NCBI GenBank assembly: GCA_905221605.1 | Contig: CAJNDS010000217.1 | Location: 1 to 64,000 of the forward strand | DNA length: 64,000 nt | Reading direction: 5' to 3' | Origin: Symbiodinium natans | Lineage: Eukaryota > Sar > Dinophyceae > Suessiales > Symbiodiniaceae | Shown: piece by piece, positions 32,601 through 42,880 of the stretch | Position numbering within the stretch: the stretch's first letter is position 1 | How the letters are laid out: each line of letters starts with the position of its first letter | The notes under the pieces: model-generated | The model's input: the letters and a program-made list of their open reading frames with translations, nothing else | What the model was told of the DNA's origin: nothing | Databases searched by the model: none | Made by a program: the position numbers and the translations under genes

Positions 32601-35600
32601 GGGCATGCCACTGGGCGCCTTGTGATGGGTTTGAGAGGGTCTGCCCTAAACCCTAAACCCTAAACCCTAAACCCTAAACCCTAAACCCCAAACCCCAGAC
32701 CCTAAAACCTAAACCCTTTAGGGTGTGGATTTTTGTGGATTAATTTGACCTTTGCCTTCATCCGTTCAGCTTCGATTCTCCAGAGCTTTGGCGGTTGACT
32801 GCGCTCCTAAGCCTTCTACTCAAGGAACCCAAAAAAGGCTGCTGGGCTACCAATTAGACCTCCGCGCCTTCAGCTCTTTAACCCTTACGCCGCGAGAGCT
32901 CAATCCTTGAGCACTAGAAACCCTAAACTCTGAGAGCCCTCAATTGACGCAATTCTCTGAGCACAGCAAGACGCTGGAGGGTGCGTTCCAAGAGAAACGC
33001 CCGGAAATCCTCCCACGCTACGGAACCCTCAGCGCGCTCGTCCCTTCCACTCAACTCTCCTTCAGGGGTTGCGGTTGAGCCCGTTTTGGGAGGGTGTTTG
33101 CGGTGTGGGACTCCCAGGGTTTAGGGTTTAGGGTTTAGGGTTTAGGGTTTAGGGCTTCGTAGTGCTGAGGGTTTCGAAGCCGACGCAAAGCTCAGGTTCG
33201 ACTTCCTGCGAAGCTGCCAGGAGCATGTGCCGGCGATCCCCGTGTGCCCTGGCATCGCTGGGGGGTGTCAGGGTTTAGGGCTAAACCCTAAACCCTAAAC
33301 CCTAAACTCTAAACCCTAAACCCTAAACCCTAAACCCTAAACCCTAAACCCTAAACCCTTAAGTCCGAAACCCTAAAAGCCTGTCTCTCTCTCGCGGTTC
33401 CAGCAGGATCATCATGTCCGCCGGCCTCGGCGACGTCATCGAGGCCTGACGATGCATGGGACGAATTTGAGATCCCCCAGCCGGTCTCGGATTTGAAGGA
33501 GGGTCCTGGGGTAGTGAGGCACAGTCCACGCCTTGCCGAAGCGGAAGTGCCAGATTTCCATCTGTCATGGACGCCTTTTCTTCCCGCAGCCTCAACTCCC
33601 CCCCCCCCCCCCCCCCCCCCCCCCCACCCTCCCCCCCTCAAAACAGGTTTGCGGGTTCAGAGTTGTTCGCGCCTACTGTAGGAGCCCCTCTGCCTCTTTT
33701 TCAGGAGTTCCTCCGGCAGACGCTGCCCTTCGAGCGGGCCCCAACGACGCACGTGGTCTCCAACAGGCAGGCCCTGAAGCCCGAAGCCCCCAAGACCCGA
33801 GCTGAAGCCTCGATGCTCCAAAGGTGCAGGGGTTTGCTTTAGAAGGTCGGGGTGTTGGGTTTAGGGTTTAGGGTTTAGGGTTTAGGGTTTAGGGTTTAGG
33901 GTTTAGGGTTTAGGGTTTAGGGTTTAGGGTTTAGGGTTTAGGGTTTAGGATTTTACGTGGTTGCGTGCGCAATTGCAGGCGGTTGCTTGTCCGGGGATCT
34001 ACGGGCCTTCCCAACATACACAGCTAGGACGAGACCCTCAAGGTGTAAGGTTTGGGGCCTTCGGTCTAGCATCTAGTTTTTTTTTCCAAGGTCTTTGATG
34101 ACTGTCTTGCTTACCAGCAAGGCCATAAGCAAGACGAAGTTCCTGTGAGCTCTTTCTGAACATGATACAAGAGCCCACATCCTTCTACCAACGTTCTCTC
34201 CATTCAATTCTGATGTAAGTATAATGAAACATAAGCTTCGATTACCCAAGCTACACGTTCTTCCACTATCCACTGGCCGGCTCCTTGTTTGCCTCTGCAA
34301 CATGTGGAGATGGATAGTGTCTTCACCCCTAGACCGGCCACCCCGCAAGGCCCTGATACCGAAAAGCCCCTAAACCCTAAACCCTAAACCCTAAACCCTA
34401 AACCCTAAACCCTAAACCCTAAACCCTAAACCCTAAACCCTAAACCCTAAACCCTAAACCCTAAATGCTAAACCCTAAACCCTAAACCCCAAACCCTGAA
34501 CCCGAAACCCTAAACCCATCCTCCAAAACGGGAGGATGGTCTTCAACGAGGAAGGGCGGCTAGTCGACTTTTCGGAGCCCCTCCTCCACATGTGACCCGG
34601 GCCAGTTTGGTTGGGGATTGGGGTTTAGGGTTTAGGATTTAGGATTTAGGGTTTAGGGTTTTGGGGTTTAGGGTTTAGGGTTTAGGGATTAGGGATTAGG
34701 GTTTAGGGTTTAGGGACTAGGGTTTAGGGATTAGGGTCCTGGGTTTAAGTTTTGGGGAATGTTAATGCTGGGCCTGAATCGATGCCCGCATCTGTGCGTC
34801 TAAGGGAAGGTGCTGGTAGTTGTCCTGGGGAGTTGCTGTGGCACTTGCCCTTCTTTTCTGTTCTTTCTCTTCTTTATTCAGCGTGCTCTTTTGCAGAGAG
34901 CCCGGGTCTCAGTAGCGAACTACATAAGAGAGGAATCTAGAACTAATGCGCGGCTGCTACTCGCCAGGACAGCATAGAGAACTACCCTCCGTATCTCAAA
35001 CGCAGGCGGTGGGTGCACTCCCTACATATCTTCGGCCATGAAAGCCTAAGCCCTCGGCCTTAAACCCCAAGCCCTACAGCAAACGCCCCAAATGCCTGAG
35101 GCAAAACTCCTGATCGCCATCTGAGGTTCAACAAGACGGCCGCGTTCTTGCCCGAGGCGAAATCACTGCATCGCTTCGCAGCTTTAGGGCTTCGACATGT
35201 CGGGGTTTTAAGGTTTGGGGCTTAGGGTTTAGGGTTTAGGGTCCTAAGGGTTTCTAGACCTTCAGGCTTAGGACTTCAGGGCTTCGGGTTTTAGGGAGGA
35301 GCTCCCAAGCTTGAGGTTGGCTTGCCAGACTGCAGGCCCCCGACTTCCCCTAAACCCTGAACCCTAAACCTTAAACCCCAAACCCTAAACCCTAAACCCT
35401 AAACCCTAAACCCTAAACCCTAAGCCCTAAACCCTAAACCCTGAGAAGCTGATCTTCAGGCCTGCAGAGAGCTGGCGAAGGGCAAGCGCCAGTGCCTCTT
35501 GATGGGCGACGGCGTGGGCGACTGCGCCTCCGAAGCAGTTCTGTCGGGTGTCGGGGGTTAGGGGTTTAGGGTTTAGGGTTTGGGGTTTAGGGTTTTGGGT

Positions 35601-36944
35601 GAGACCGTAAACCCTAGACCCCGAAACCCTTCAAGCTGAAAACCCGAAGCCCCAACAGAACCCAAGGGCAAGCCCTAAACCTCTGCAGCCGTAGGGGCCA
35701 AGTCTCCAGCCCTCTCGTAAAGGGTTTAGGGTTTAGGGTTTAGGGTTTAGGGTTTAGGGTTTAGGGTTTAGGGTTTAGGGTTTAGGGTTTAGGGTTTAGG
35801 GTTTAGGGTTTAGGGTTTAGGGTTTAGGGTTTAGGGTTTAGGGTTTAGGGTTTAGGGTTTAGGGTTTAGGGTTAGCCCTTCAAGCAACCTGAAAGTCCCG
35901 AGCCTGAGCCTCACCTGCCGGATTTTGGCCTCGAAGCCAATCCAAGCCGGCAGCTTCTGCAAAAGTCAGGGTGCAACCAAACCCGAAACCCGAAACTCTA
36001 AACCCTAAACCCTAAACCCTAAACCCTAAACCCTGAACCCTGCACCCTAAACCCTGCACCCTAAACCCTAAACCCTAAACCCTAAACCCTAAGCCCTAGG
36101 CCCTAAACCCTAAACCGTGTGCAGGGTTCGGGGTTCGATGTTTGGGGTTCTGTTTTGTTTCAAGCAGCCCTCCGGCCAAGCCGAGGCACCATGGCTAACG
36201 GCCTGGAGGTCGAACCGTTCAAGGCCGGTGAGGGGTTTAGGGCTTGGGGTTTGGGGTCTAGGGTTTCGGGTTTGGGGTTTCGGGTTTGGGGTTTGGGGTT
36301 TGGGGATTGGGCAGCCGGTGAGCTGTATTATGGGGGGGGGGGGGCTTTTTCTCATTTCCGGGGGTTAGGGGGCGGGTGGAGAGTTGACTCAGGGGATTCC
36401 GAGCTAAACCCACAGCCCCAAACCCTCCAACCTTAAACCTAGCACCCCATCGCCTGAAGCCTAAGACGTCCCCTGCCCAGATTGGCTTCTTGAACGAGAA
36501 GATCGAGGAGAGGATGCCAGAGCGCCCTGTTCCATTCGGTAGACCCTAAACCCTAAACCGTAAACCCTAAACCTACACCCCTAAACCCCTAAACCCTAAA
36601 CCCCTAAACCATCGACCCCTAAACCCCTAAACCTTTAATCCTGAATGGGGCTGGGGCGGTTCTCTGTCTCAAAGTCTTGAAGTCTCTGCGGGGGCACAGC
36701 GTCGTGTGGTGGGTCCCTAAACCTAAAACTGCCCAAAGTCTCCCGAATCCCCCCAGAGCACACAGCCCCATTCCTGCAACCTCCAACACCAAAACCCCCA
36801 AAACCCCAAAACCCCAAAGCCCCCACCCCAAAAACCCCTAAAACCCTGCGTCTGCAAAGGTTCCAGCAGAAGTTTGACGTCGTAGTGACCGGGGACGCGC
36901 CGGTGCCGGAGCTTGCGTTTCGGGCCATTGGTGGCCGTGTATGA
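23655..36944 (+). CDS. Cytosolic 5'-nucleotidase III-like (UMPH-1, HAD superfamily)
   Basis: The family dephosphorylates pyrimidine and related nucleoside monophosphates. Exons I can place are 23,655-23,685, 23,953-24,005, 24,516-24,579, 31,601-31,665, 32,542 to ~32,620, ~33,170-33,243, 33,407-33,443, 33,705-33,766, 34,535-34,591, 35,126-35,156, 35,460 to ~35,534, ~36,186-36,223, 36,481-36,521 and 36,860-36,944 (TGA). Family motifs appear in order: VILDFDRTLTS (HAD motif I, catalytic DxD), TSAHGVLE, KIPIMNEWYGQVHELI, PVIIMSAGLGDVIE (motif II Ser), HVVSNRMVFNEEGR, LLHMFNKT, CLLMGDGVGD (motif III Asp pair), FKIGFLNEKIEERM and KFDVVVTGD. Donors are mostly GC (7) with GT (3) and one GA. The gene spans at least 13.3 kb, almost all telomeric and other repeats. 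The region matching the family's Y-piE segment was not found, and the first exon with the start codon is not identified; an unplaced exon may exist. Confidence 0.85.
23735..23935. repeat. Facing telomeric arrays in one intron
   Basis: (TTTAGGG)n at 23,738-23,850 is followed directly by C-strand units at 23,870-23,932. Both lie in the nucleotidase intron 23,686-23,952, so the transcript could fold on itself. Confidence 0.95.
24362..24865. repeat. Telomeric arrays either side of a nucleotidase exon
   Basis: CCCTAAA arrays at 24,362-24,492 and 24,595-24,865 flank the exon at 24,516-24,579. The second includes odd units AACTGTAATC and CCCTAGA. Confidence 0.95.
24905..24998. repeat. Pyrimidine microsatellite (TCTCCT/TCTCGG)n
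   Basis: Imperfect hexamer repeat, mostly CTCCTT and CTCCGT, directly upstream of the U6-like sequence. Confidence 0.9.
25001..25072 (+). ncRNA. U6 snRNA-like copy, probably degenerate
   Basis: GATTAGGATGACTCTGCGCA followed by AGGATACGCGC matches the universally conserved U6 core (GATTAGCATGG, CTGCGCAAGGATGACACGC). The ACAGAGA box just upstream is altered (ACTGAAA), so this copy is likely a pseudogene or retro-copy. It lies on the + strand inside the large nucleotidase intron. Confidence 0.65.
25127..25175 (+). pseudogene. Truncated U6 snRNA copy
   Basis: AGATTAGCATGGCTCTGCAC, then AAGGTGTTGCGCAAAT, matches the U6 core. Its 5' part is replaced by CCCTAA-type repeat right up to the ACAGAGA position. 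A 5'-truncated insertion joined to telomeric repeat is the likely history. Confidence 0.65.
25250..25800. repeat. Degenerate ~100-bp tandem repeat
   Basis: At least three copies of a unit with CACCAATCAAATT, then TCATGGCCGAGGGATT, then ATGAGGATTGCAGA (near 25,360, 25,475, 25,565; a partial fourth near 25,685). A short GC dinucleotide run is at 25,269-25,281. No coding is supported. Confidence 0.6.
26140..27050. repeat. Array of 16 CTCGAG-centred palindromes in two ~400-bp units
   Basis: The core is CCATCTTTTT-CTCGAG-AAAAAGATGG, a perfect or near-perfect palindrome, with CTCGAG at 16 places between 26,199 and 27,031. Spacers of about 25 bp recur in set order (GAGCAGCCGCTCTTC or its inverse, CCAGGACAAGACCTCC, TTCGAACC). 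Two larger units are bounded by GGGGCTGGGGCCTCC and its inverse GGCCCCAGCCCC. Flanks are (GGTTTTTT)n-type runs. All six frames stay open because of the symmetry; no protein is implied. Confidence 0.9.
27060..28455. repeat. ~90-bp satellite built on CCCTATAGGG palindromes
   Basis: About 13 degenerate units carry TTTAAATGCCTAAATCTTAA, CCTAAACCTTTAAACC, then ACCCTATAGGGTTTAAAGG. Spacing of the GGGTTTAAAGG motif runs from 79 to 102 bp. Each unit is itself nearly palindromic. The unit contains a CCCTAAA heptamer and may have evolved from telomeric sequence. Confidence 0.8.
28750..28771 (+). other. Relict dinoflagellate spliced-leader sequence
   Basis: GCCGTAGCCAT then TCTGGCTCAAG matches the 22-nt dinoflagellate spliced leader (DCCGTAGCCATTTTGGCTCAAG) at 21 of 22 positions. 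It is followed by TGAACC, not a GT donor, so it is not an SL RNA gene. It looks like the 5' end of a trans-spliced mRNA copied back into the genome, a process described for dinoflagellates. Confidence 0.8.
28772..29840. other. Sequence downstream of the relict leader, no clear gene
   Basis: Unique DNA with GGGGAGGGG-rich stretches. A family C fragment lies at 29,309-29,339. Weak open pieces at 29,500-29,760 lack convincing borders. Confidence 0.35.
30002..30313 (+). CDS. Exons of an unknown protein nested in the nucleotidase intron
   Basis: Exon 30,002-30,088 (ACAG|GTG to CCG|GTCAGT) reads VTLRYKQWMCMQLKAGEEPI and AARKEARLP. Exon 30,131 onwards joins in phase 0: ALSALKDGELRKTVREQLRP, VLNAK, then in the same frame MSEITDSIKHTRRNRK and TAA. 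Third-position GC is very high. A small upstream exon may lie at 29,844-29,890 before a consensus GTAAGG donor. It lies 1.2 kb after the relict leader on the same strand, so it may be a retrogene that gained introns. Family unknown. Confidence 0.45.
30556..30789 (+). CDS. Possible first exon, unknown acidic N-terminus
   Basis: From ATG the frame reads MAEEISISSDSNSYPP, crosses a 15-bp poly-C tract, and continues Gln/Arg/Ser-rich to a stop. The poly-C and low complexity make a real exon uncertain. Between 30,790 and 31,345 I see no gene. Confidence 0.25.
   Translation: MAEEISISSDSNSYPPPPPPSPPGRTARTNNQSQEATERRSIAAEQDNRQTKSGRQSKRSCREQAEPFPRRPPDSNY
31345..31590. repeat. Variant telomeric array, octamer (CCCCTAAA)n, ~30 units
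   Basis: Almost every unit is the 8-mer CCCCTAAA, unlike the heptamer arrays nearby. It leads directly into the nucleotidase exon at 31,601. Confidence 0.97.
31755..32022. repeat. Facing telomeric arrays in one nucleotidase intron
   Basis: (TTTAGGG)n at 31,768-31,818, just after an exon, and (CCCTAAA)n at 31,888-32,022, before the next exon. Confidence 0.95.
32403..32520. mobile_element. MITE-like hairpin element, family B, copy 1
   Basis: The left arm CTCCAAGTTGATGGTACTTT then ATAACCAATTATA pairs with the right arm TATAATTGGTTAGTAAGTACC then ATGAACCTCCAAG. The centre holds CCATATTAGGGCAC. A second copy is at 50,039-50,166. It is non-coding and lies in a nucleotidase intron. Confidence 0.75.
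33855..34520. repeat. Facing telomeric arrays in one nucleotidase intron
   Basis: (TTTAGGG)n at 33,857-33,950 and (CCCTAAA)n at 34,372-34,515 flank ~420 bp of unique DNA (33,950-34,370) with no exon. Confidence 0.95.
35555..36115. repeat. Telomeric arrays in the nucleotidase intron 35.5-36.2 kb
   Basis: (TTTAGGG)n at 35,722-35,875 (about 22 clean units), then CCCTAAA-type units at 35,998-36,112. The same G-then-C order is seen as in other introns. Confidence 0.95.
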
Positions 36945-37510
36945 CTCGCATTCCGCAAGCTGGGCTTATAAGGGTAGAAGGTTTAGGGTCTGAACCCTCA
37001 GCCCCAAACCCTAAACACTGAAGAAACCCCAGATCCTTTCAAGCCATCACAAGGTGCAAGGCCACTCTGACTCAAGTCTCCGAACCCCAGCCATACAGCC
37101 CCCTAACCCATTTGTTTTTATCCTTGGGCCCTGAAGCTCCATATACTATATAGGTACATGGATCCTTAGGGGGCCCTGAGCCCAAGCTCTGTGCCTGCTC
37201 GACGAACAAAAAGGTCGGCAGGGGATGACGCAGACCCGCAGAAGACAAAAGCCCTCCCTTGCACCAGAAGTGTGACTTTGGCTTTCTGGCTTGGTTTGGG
37301 GGCTTAGGGTTTGGGGTTTAGGGTTAGGGTTGGGGTTTCAGGTTTGGGGTGTCGGGCTTAGGTGGGAGTTCTTGGCACGGGAGTAGGGATCCTGTGCCTG
37401 GCTCCAGGGATTTTGTCGGGCTCCCGATGTCCGAATCCGTGCGCCACCCAACCCAGCATGCCCTCTAAGCCCGAACCCCCAAGCCCTCAACCCTAAACCC
37501 TAAACCTGAG
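36945..37510. other. Intergenic or intron DNA after the nucleotidase gene
   Basis: Mostly unique, with degenerate TTTAGGG at 37,300-37,360. A possible exon (about 37,422-37,468, GLPMSESVRHPTQHAL then TAA) is too short to rely on. Confidence 0.35.
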
Positions 37511-38374
37511 GTGTGGAAGCTCCTAGACTGGGATCCCGCCACGCCAGAGCACCTGCAGGAGGAGAGCCCGGCAGCTAAGGGCCTTGCGGGTTTAGGGTTT
37601 AGGGTTGAGGGCTTAGGGTTTAGGGTGCAGGGCTGAGGGTTGGGGATCTGAGGATAGGGTGTCACCGTTTAAGGTTTCAGTGGCTGTACAAAGGGCTCCT
37701 CAAGACAACATGACGAGATTCTTGAGGGTTGGGATCCAAACTTCGCGCGTTCCCCACAAAGAAGTAGAAAGGCATCGCAAGAGGAAAGCCTGAATACGTT
37801 TTGGTTTAGGGAGGCTGTAGGGTAGGAAGCCTTTTTCGGTGTGAGATGAGAGTGCCGCAAAAGACTATCTGTAGAGCACAGAGCACGAGATTCCAGAGGT
37901 GCAAGAGCGCACAGACAACTCTGAGCCCTTGTGTGCAGCAGAGAAGGCTAGCTAGAATCCCTTTGCTTCACTTCCCTTAACCTGAACCTTCAACCACTGA
38001 AACCTAAATCCTGAGCCCTCAACCCATGAACCCGCTACACCTCCTGTATACCCCTTTAAGGGATTTCATCGGGCAGCGATTTCCCTGAACCAGTCAGCTG
38101 AATTTCGCAGCCTTGCAGAGGAGCACGTGGGGGCAGTGTACACTTCACTCCTGTCCTGGCCCTCCTGCGCAGTGGCCCTGGGCACTTCTTGGATCTTCTT
38201 GGGGGTGAGAGCATAGGGTCCCTAAACCCTGAACCCTAAACCCTAAACCCTAAACCTTAATCCCTAAACCCTAAACCCTAAACCCGCGATCTTCTGTTGC
38301 AGCTCTGGCTGCTCATGCCACAGCTTTCGGGATGGTTTCGCTTTCCTTTGCAGCCGTTCTTGCAGCTCTATTGA
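37511..38374 (+). CDS. C-terminal exons of an unknown, probably membrane-linked protein
   Basis: Exons 37,511-37,589, 38,077-38,204 and 38,303-38,374 (TGA) join in frame with phases 1 and 0. They read VWKLLDWDPATPEHLQEESP, LNQSAEFRSLAEEHVGAVYT, then a hydrophobic stretch (SLLSWPSCAVALGTSWIFLG) and LWLLMPQLSGWFRFP. The first donor is GCGG|GTTTAGGG, taken from the telomeric repeat. A ~20-residue membrane segment near the C-terminus is plausible. Upstream exons and family are unknown. Confidence 0.5.
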
Positions 38375-40065
38375 CCTAGTTAGGTTGGAAAAAGCCCTGG
38401 GCAAAGTGCTGCAGCCGCTGTCCAAGCCGCAGCCTGTGGATCGAGAAACCCCTTCCCACGGGCCGGCGCGCTGCAAGGCGCACTCTGCAACAGGGTTCGG
38501 GGTCAGGGCGGCCACCCCAGAATCACATGACCAAACCTCCCCAAGTCCACCTCGAACCATTGCGGGATCTGGGAGTTGCCCTTGAAGGCCGACTTTGCGC
38601 ATTCTCCGAAGTTGAACCTGTTGGTTTCGCTGGGCCCTTGTGGCCCCAACCAGAACACCTCAACTCCAGCTGCCCCAGTCAAACCCCTCACCTCAACTCC
38701 CAGCAATCAATTCCATAAAGTCCTAAATCCTAAACCCTAAACTCTAAACTCGGAGCCCTCAATACTGCAAAGCCCAAAGCCTCATAAACCCTAAGCCCTC
38801 AATACTGCAAAGCCCTAGCGCCTGGAGACTCCACAGCCCAACCGAGTTGAAGGTAGGTTTGGAGCTCAGTCAGGGTCCCAAACCCAAACCCTGAACCCCC
38901 AAAACGCCTAACCTCCAAAGCCCCAAAACCCCAAGCCTCCAAAACCTGAAGCTTACACCACAGAAGCCTAAACCCCGAAGCGGGTGCGGCGTCGCAGTCT
39001 TAGACCTCTGCCCCATGCAGGCTTTCGCGCTCGGCCGGGGTCGGCCGGCAGAGGCCGACGCGATCACTAGGGTTTAGGGTTTAGGGTTTTGGGTTCTTTG
39101 GTTTTGGGGTTTAGGGTTTCGGGTTTTGGGTTTTTGGGTTTGGGGTTTAGGGTTTAGGGCTTCGGGTTTCGGGTTTAGTATCGAGGTTTCGTGTTTGAAG
39201 CATTGAGGCTTCATGCATTCGGATGTTGGCTTCTCACCTTGCAAGTCTGGGCCCTCCAGAAGCCTCAGCACTTAGAAGTTTGGACTGTAAACCCTGCAAC
39301 CTAAACATGCGGGCATGAGTCATGAGCAGCTTTCGAAGCCTTATCAACATACATAGTGCTGCCAGAACACATGTCGCGTCCTTGTGATGCGTCGGCAAGC
39401 ACGTAGGGCAAACCAGAAAGCAGGAGCCCTCGCCATGGAATTCCGATCAATGCGATCCAGGCCTGGGAGCTGTAGAGGGTCTCAGTGCTTGCTGGAGAAG
39501 TAGGAGTCCTGCTAGCAGTTGGTATCCTTTTCCCAAAGTAACGCCCTGCGCCTGCCGACAATGGTGCTGTCGGTCCCAGGCACGGACACACCTTGCGTTA
39601 GCATTTCCGGACCAGCCCTCCTGACTCCGCGCTCTAAGCTCTCATTCCTCTGCTTTTCCGGCTTGTCAGTGCGCCGGCCCAAGCTGAGAGAAACGATTCT
39701 GATCTCCTTGAAAGCTGACGCGCACGCCCTGCGACAATCCCATGTGGACTTCGCATGCGCGAGCATGCGTGCCTGCAGTTGCTGTGCCAGCGATGATGTA
39801 TGGCGCGTACAAGTACCGTCCTGCATACATGGAACAGCAGCAGGTGCCAAGCTCAGTGGTCTGTGGTGCATCACGAACCCTCTCATTGAAGCTTCTGCAG
39901 AAGCATCGTGTGCTGAGTTTGTGCATGCAGCCAAGTGTATCATGGAGCGCATGACGACGTAGGATAGGGGATACCGGACTAGAACTACGGGTAAAATCAA
40001 CCAGGAAGAGGACAGGGCGGGGGAAGGGGAGATTGCCGGCATTGACCATGTGCCTGGTTGCTTAG
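38375..40065. other. Between-gene stretch with weak exon candidates
   Basis: An open frame at 38,350-38,585 (LEKALGKVLQPLSKPQPVDR) and a small island at 39,021-39,068 (AFALGRGRPAEADAIT) are possible exons. Degenerate telomeric repeats lie at 38,720-38,960 and 39,070-39,175. Within 39,519-39,962 there are long open frames on both strands. The piece AMMYGAYKYRPAYMEQQQ (39,790-39,843, GT donor) could be an upstream exon of the next gene. Confidence 0.3.
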
Positions 40066-42526
40066 GTTCCAGCATCTCCTCCGACAGTGCGGTTGCAAGA
40101 CGCTTGCATTGGCGCCATGATGGGTGCAGTGGTGGGGGACTGCCTGGGCGCTAAATTTGAGTTTTCCGCAGGCCACAAGACAGTCGCGTACAAGCAGGTG
40201 CGTAACTACACCCAGAGGGTGATGGACTGGGGAACTTACCACGCTTGGGTCGCGCCTGTCAAGTACACAGACGACACCGCCATGACTACATGCGTTGCCA
40301 AGAACTTGCTGAAGAACGGAACCATCCACCCGTTTGAGCTTGCCAAAAGCTTCCGTGACGAATTTTGTCGAGATCAGTCTCGAGGCTATGGGAAGGGGGT
40401 GAAGAAGTTGTTCCAGGAGCTCGATGTTGAGATGAAGGGTAAGCATGCATCGCTCTTTCGAGTAAAGGAGATTGCAGGGCAAACTCATGGGGGAGCTGGC
40501 TCTCATGGCAATGGTGCTGCCATGCGAGTCTGTCCTGTGGCAATCTTTGCCTTTAAAGCTCCGAATTTGATAGGTGTTCTGGCAGCGCGATCAGCGGTGA
40601 TCACCCATACCCATGACGATGCAATGGATGGGGCGACGTTGCAGGCTCATGCCGTGAGCTACCTGTTGCGTGCAGCTCCCGCAAGTCAAGATTTTGACCT
40701 GGATGACTTCATCTTTTTCTTGCGGTCAAGTGTCGAAAACAAGGCCTATCACGAAAAGCTGACGCAGCTTAGGGATCTTGTTCACAGGCACCTCGTGTTG
40801 GACCCGGTGCTGGACTACGACCGATTTGCAAGTGATGTTCAGTCTCTGCTAGGCAATGGGGTCAAGGCAACAGAGGCCGTCCCTGCAGCTCTCGCAGTGT
40901 TTGCCATCGTTGCCTCTGCTGATCCTGAAGCAAAGGGAAACCAGCAGTTGTTCCAAAACGTGATCGACTTGGCCATTTCTTGTGGAGGCGACACTGACAC
41001 AATTGCAAGCATGGCAGGAACCCTGGCTGGTGCGTGGTGGGGTGTGGAGGCCATTCCTACAGGATGGATCAAGGCCTGTGAAGGAACGGCCGAGGCTGGC
41101 AGATTGTCCGCCGATCTGTTGCAAGCAGCGTCGGAGCTTTCTTTGCCTTGCACGCCGCGCAGCAAGATACGCACAAAGTTTGGTCTCCCCGGCCTTGGTG
41201 CGCCTTCCACGCCATCCGGATCGCTCTGCGAGGAGTCATCCCCAGTCCAAGGGGGGCAGCCTTTTGGCTTGACAGATGCCGAGCAAGCAAGCATCTTCCC
41301 CCATGTAACACAGGCAAGATCGGACACCCATGCGAAGCCTGCAGAGGAGGACTGTGGCATGGCCCAGAGACAGGCTGAAGAATGGGACCACGAGGTACGA
41401 ACTCTGCGGCAGCAAGTTCAGGAGCTCAGAAGGGAGACGGAGCAGCGGGAGAAAGAGAAGAAGGAGATACAGGCTGCACTGATGGAAGTACGAGTGCAGA
41501 ATAAGACTGGCTTGATTGATCAAGGTCAGTACCAAGCAGATCTTCAGGCGCTGAACACGAAGAACAAGCCGCCTGGCTAATTTCAGTCATGGGGTTGAGA
41601 GTGGGGGCTGAGGGTGAAGGTCAATAAGCTGCTGAAGCCTTTTCGCTTTAACGCTGAGGCAGCTTACATCCGAACTTGAAGCTGAGCGAAAGAAGCCAAC
41701 GCCTGTCATGCCATTGAAATTCCAGCAGCAGATGACCAAGATCCGGTGGGTTGATGTTTCATCCAACGGCAAGGGACAGTTTGGCTGGAACGTTGACCGG
41801 GGCTTGTGGCCAGAGCTTGAACGTGCATTCTGGAAGTTCAAAGGTGGAGGGGATGCCGTCCTCATGGTGGACTTCAAGAGTGATCCGACAGCGTATGTGT
41901 TGAAGGACACTTCCACGGGGCAGACAAAGAAGATAAAGCCAATGTTTATGCAGAATCCGCAATGCAGATTCCATCAGTACCCACTGATGCCGGGCGAGGT
42001 CGATTGCATACAAGTCACGGCGAGAGGAAAAACCGCGGGAGATTGGGCTGAAAATGAGTTTCGCACTGCCGAGTCTCAATTCTTGCGGATGCTGCAGGAG
42101 ACAAATCTAATTGATCCCGGAAAGGTTCGGGTTACCATGGTCGAAATCGTTCTCATCGATCCGGCTAGACGTGCTTTTTGGGACAGCGTCGAACAAGAGC
42201 GCAAATCTCGTCGATCGAAAGGAATCAAGTGGGGCTTCCACGGGACGGATGATGCTGGAATGGCTGGTATCAAGCAAAACGGATTCCAGACGCGTTTTGC
42301 TGGGAAAAACGGGAGCGTGTATGGAGCCGGCATCTACTTGGCTGTGCGACCAGGCCTTTCCATGAGAGACTTTATGCGCACAAGTTCGAAACAGCTAATT
42401 CTGGCTCAGTACATTGATTCCATCAGCGCCAAACACCATCGTCAAAATGAATATGGAGGTGCAGTTGTGATCGATAATGAGGCACATGTATACCCGAAGT
42501 ATGTTGTGCATTTCAAAGAGGTCTGA
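40066..42526 (+). CDS. ADP-ribosylglycohydrolase fused to WWE-like and PARP catalytic domains
   Basis: Exon 40,066-41,570 and exon 41,659-42,526 (TGA) join in phase 2 across an 88-bp GC-AG intron (AAGCC|GCCTGG, CTGAG|GCAG), giving about 790 residues. Residues ~18-345 are an ARH/DraG-type hydrolase that removes ADP-ribose: MMGAVVGDCLGAKFE, metal-binding YTDDTAMT (~67-74), SHGNGAAMRV, ITHTHDDAMDGA and CGGDTDTIASMAGTLAGAWW. Residues ~437-515 are a heptad coiled coil. Next comes a WWE-like stretch (WNVDRGLWPELERAFW, then AYVLKDTSTGQTKK). Residues ~690-790 are a PARP fold with GFHGTDD (His), YGAGIYLA (Tyr) and VYPKYVVHF. The usual catalytic Glu position appears to be Gly in GGAVVID, which would favour mono-ADP-ribosylation or loss of transfer activity. 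Acceptor TTAG|GTTCC sets the left border; the start codon is probably upstream or is ATG 40,117. Confidence 0.8.
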
Positions 42527-42880
42527 TTGCGCGTAGCAAGCGAGATGGCCTTCTTGTTGCGGGTGGCGCAGCTCCAGCAGTCCTGAGGGCTGCATTTCAT
42601 GGCTGCAGCAATGAACAGTTTTGTTGCCTCCTTTGCGGGCATTCGTCGACCGTGGTATTCCAGGGCTTCATGCTGCGTGATCTCAGCGTCTTCAGTGAAG
42701 CATGCTAGACACATGCCCTTTGCGGCACATTGGCGCCTCTGTATGCACATTTGCTTCGCGGACTCGAATGCAATCAGGAAACCCTAAACCCTAAACCCTA
42801 AACCCTAAACCCTAAACCCTAAACCCTAAACCCTAAACCCTAAACCCTAAACCCTAAACCAGTGGTCCGGCGCTTGAGAG
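42527..42880. other. 3' flank of the ADP-ribose gene and telomeric array
   Basis: Unique sequence to 42,780, then (CCCTAAA)n at 42,780-42,860. No exon is seen before 42,881. Confidence 0.5.

Noticed and set aside
39512-40506. Minus-strand frames of 187 and 169 codons opposite the ADP-ribosylglycohydrolase region
   Set aside because: No family features. The plus strand there encodes conserved hydrolase motifs, so these are antisense shadows, at least from 40,066.
40839-41360. Minus-strand 173-codon frame
   Set aside because: Antisense of the conserved GGDTDTIA region.
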